A stretch of 64,000 nt of DNA from Parabacteroides goldsteinii. Lineage in GTDB: Bacteria; Bacteroidota; Bacteroidia; Bacteroidales; Tannerellaceae. Positions 63,831-64,000 of this stretch are shown here, piece by piece (position 1 is the first letter of the stretch; each line of letters starts with the position of its first letter). Made by a program: the position numbers and the translations under genes. Where the stretch lies: positions 1-64,000 of the forward strand of contig NZ_JADNBB010000023.1 in assembly GCF_015550595.1 (NCBI RefSeq), given 5' to 3'. The notes beneath the pieces are model-generated. The model searched no databases, was not told where the DNA came from, and saw only the letters and a list, made by a program, of their open reading frames with translations.

Positions 63831-64000
63831 ATGATCAGTTATTTACAGATAGACGGACTGACCAAGAGCTTCGGCGATTTGGTTCTTTTTGAGGATATTA
63901 CATTTGGTATTGCACAAGGTCAGAAAGTGGGCCTTATTGCAAAGAACGGTACAGGTAAAACAACTTTACTGAATATCATTGCCGGAAAGGAGGATTATGA
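63831..64000 (+). CDS. ABC-F family ATPase (partial, 5' end)
   Basis: The first 56 codons are present and the gene runs off the window. It starts MISYLQIDGLTKSFGDLVLF with the Walker A at GLIAKNGTGKTTLLNIIAGK, typical of Uup/ABC-F proteins that act on the ribosome rather than in transport. Core-genome neighbour on the right of the CRISPR locus. The exact ABC-F subfamily cannot be decided from the fragment. Confidence 0.85.
   Translation, partial: MISYLQIDGLTKSFGDLVLFEDITFGIAQGQKVGLIAKNGTGKTTLLNIIAGKEDY

Overview
The window comes from a Bacteroidota chromosome, most likely order Bacteroidales and plausibly a Parabacteroides-like gut species. The sequence evidence is the run hup / rng / mutY / ssb / gldE / gldD, SPII lipoproteins, near-absence of Shine-Dalgarno sites, and many promoters with the Bacteroides -7 element TAnnTTTG. 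The genus is inference.

Layout. (1) 1 to about 6,660: the right-hand part of an integrative mobilizable element, all on the minus strand: relaxase, MobC, a candidate oriT, a VirE-N plus PriCT-2/DUF3987 pair, an excisionase-like HTH protein, a tyrosine integrase and a zinc-ribbon/HTH protein. It abuts the 3' end of dnaK and its left end lies outside the window. (2) 6,686-22,047: core genes dnaK, a Gfo/Idh/MocA plus DUF6807 pair, rng, an AURKAIP1/COX24-type mini-protein, HU, mutY, ssb, gldE, gldD, a phosphopantetheinyl transferase, a giant AsmA-like protein and a small GNAT. (3) 22,066-27,129 (-): a tightly spaced run of ferredoxin, two different L,D-transpeptidases, a beta-helix/PDZ protein and a pentapeptide-repeat protein. 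(4) 27,319-39,787: proline catabolism (pruA, PRODH), a 1-kb repeat-rich gap, an NT-HEPN fusion, proC, a C1 peptidase, an NlpE-like lipoprotein, an MscS channel, DPP IV and an FKBP. (5) 39,880-44,295 (-): arginine operon argR-GNAT-argG-argC-argD with two ARG-box-like palindromes around its promoter. (6) 44,470-50,599: an M48 lipoprotein, two orphan proteins, a candidate small RNA, a MutS-like membrane ATPase, outer membrane phospholipase A and a DUF6078 protein. (7) 50,779-63,715: a complete type I-B CRISPR-Cas locus (cas6-cas8b1-cas7-cas5-cas3-cas4-cas1-cas2) followed by an array of 72 full 29-nt repeats plus one truncated repeat (72 spacers). (8) 63,831 to the edge: the start of an ABC-F ATPase gene.

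The most unusual signals are: intergenic arrays with an almost invariant 22-bp period at three separate loci (four blocks), each with its own internal palindrome; a leader-proximal duplicated spacer whose two copies share a 5' end but differ in length; a decayed terminal CRISPR repeat; paired ARG boxes 42 bp apart flanking the argR -7 element; and a putative small RNA with its own -7 element and intrinsic terminator. The CRISPR system itself is of a known subtype.
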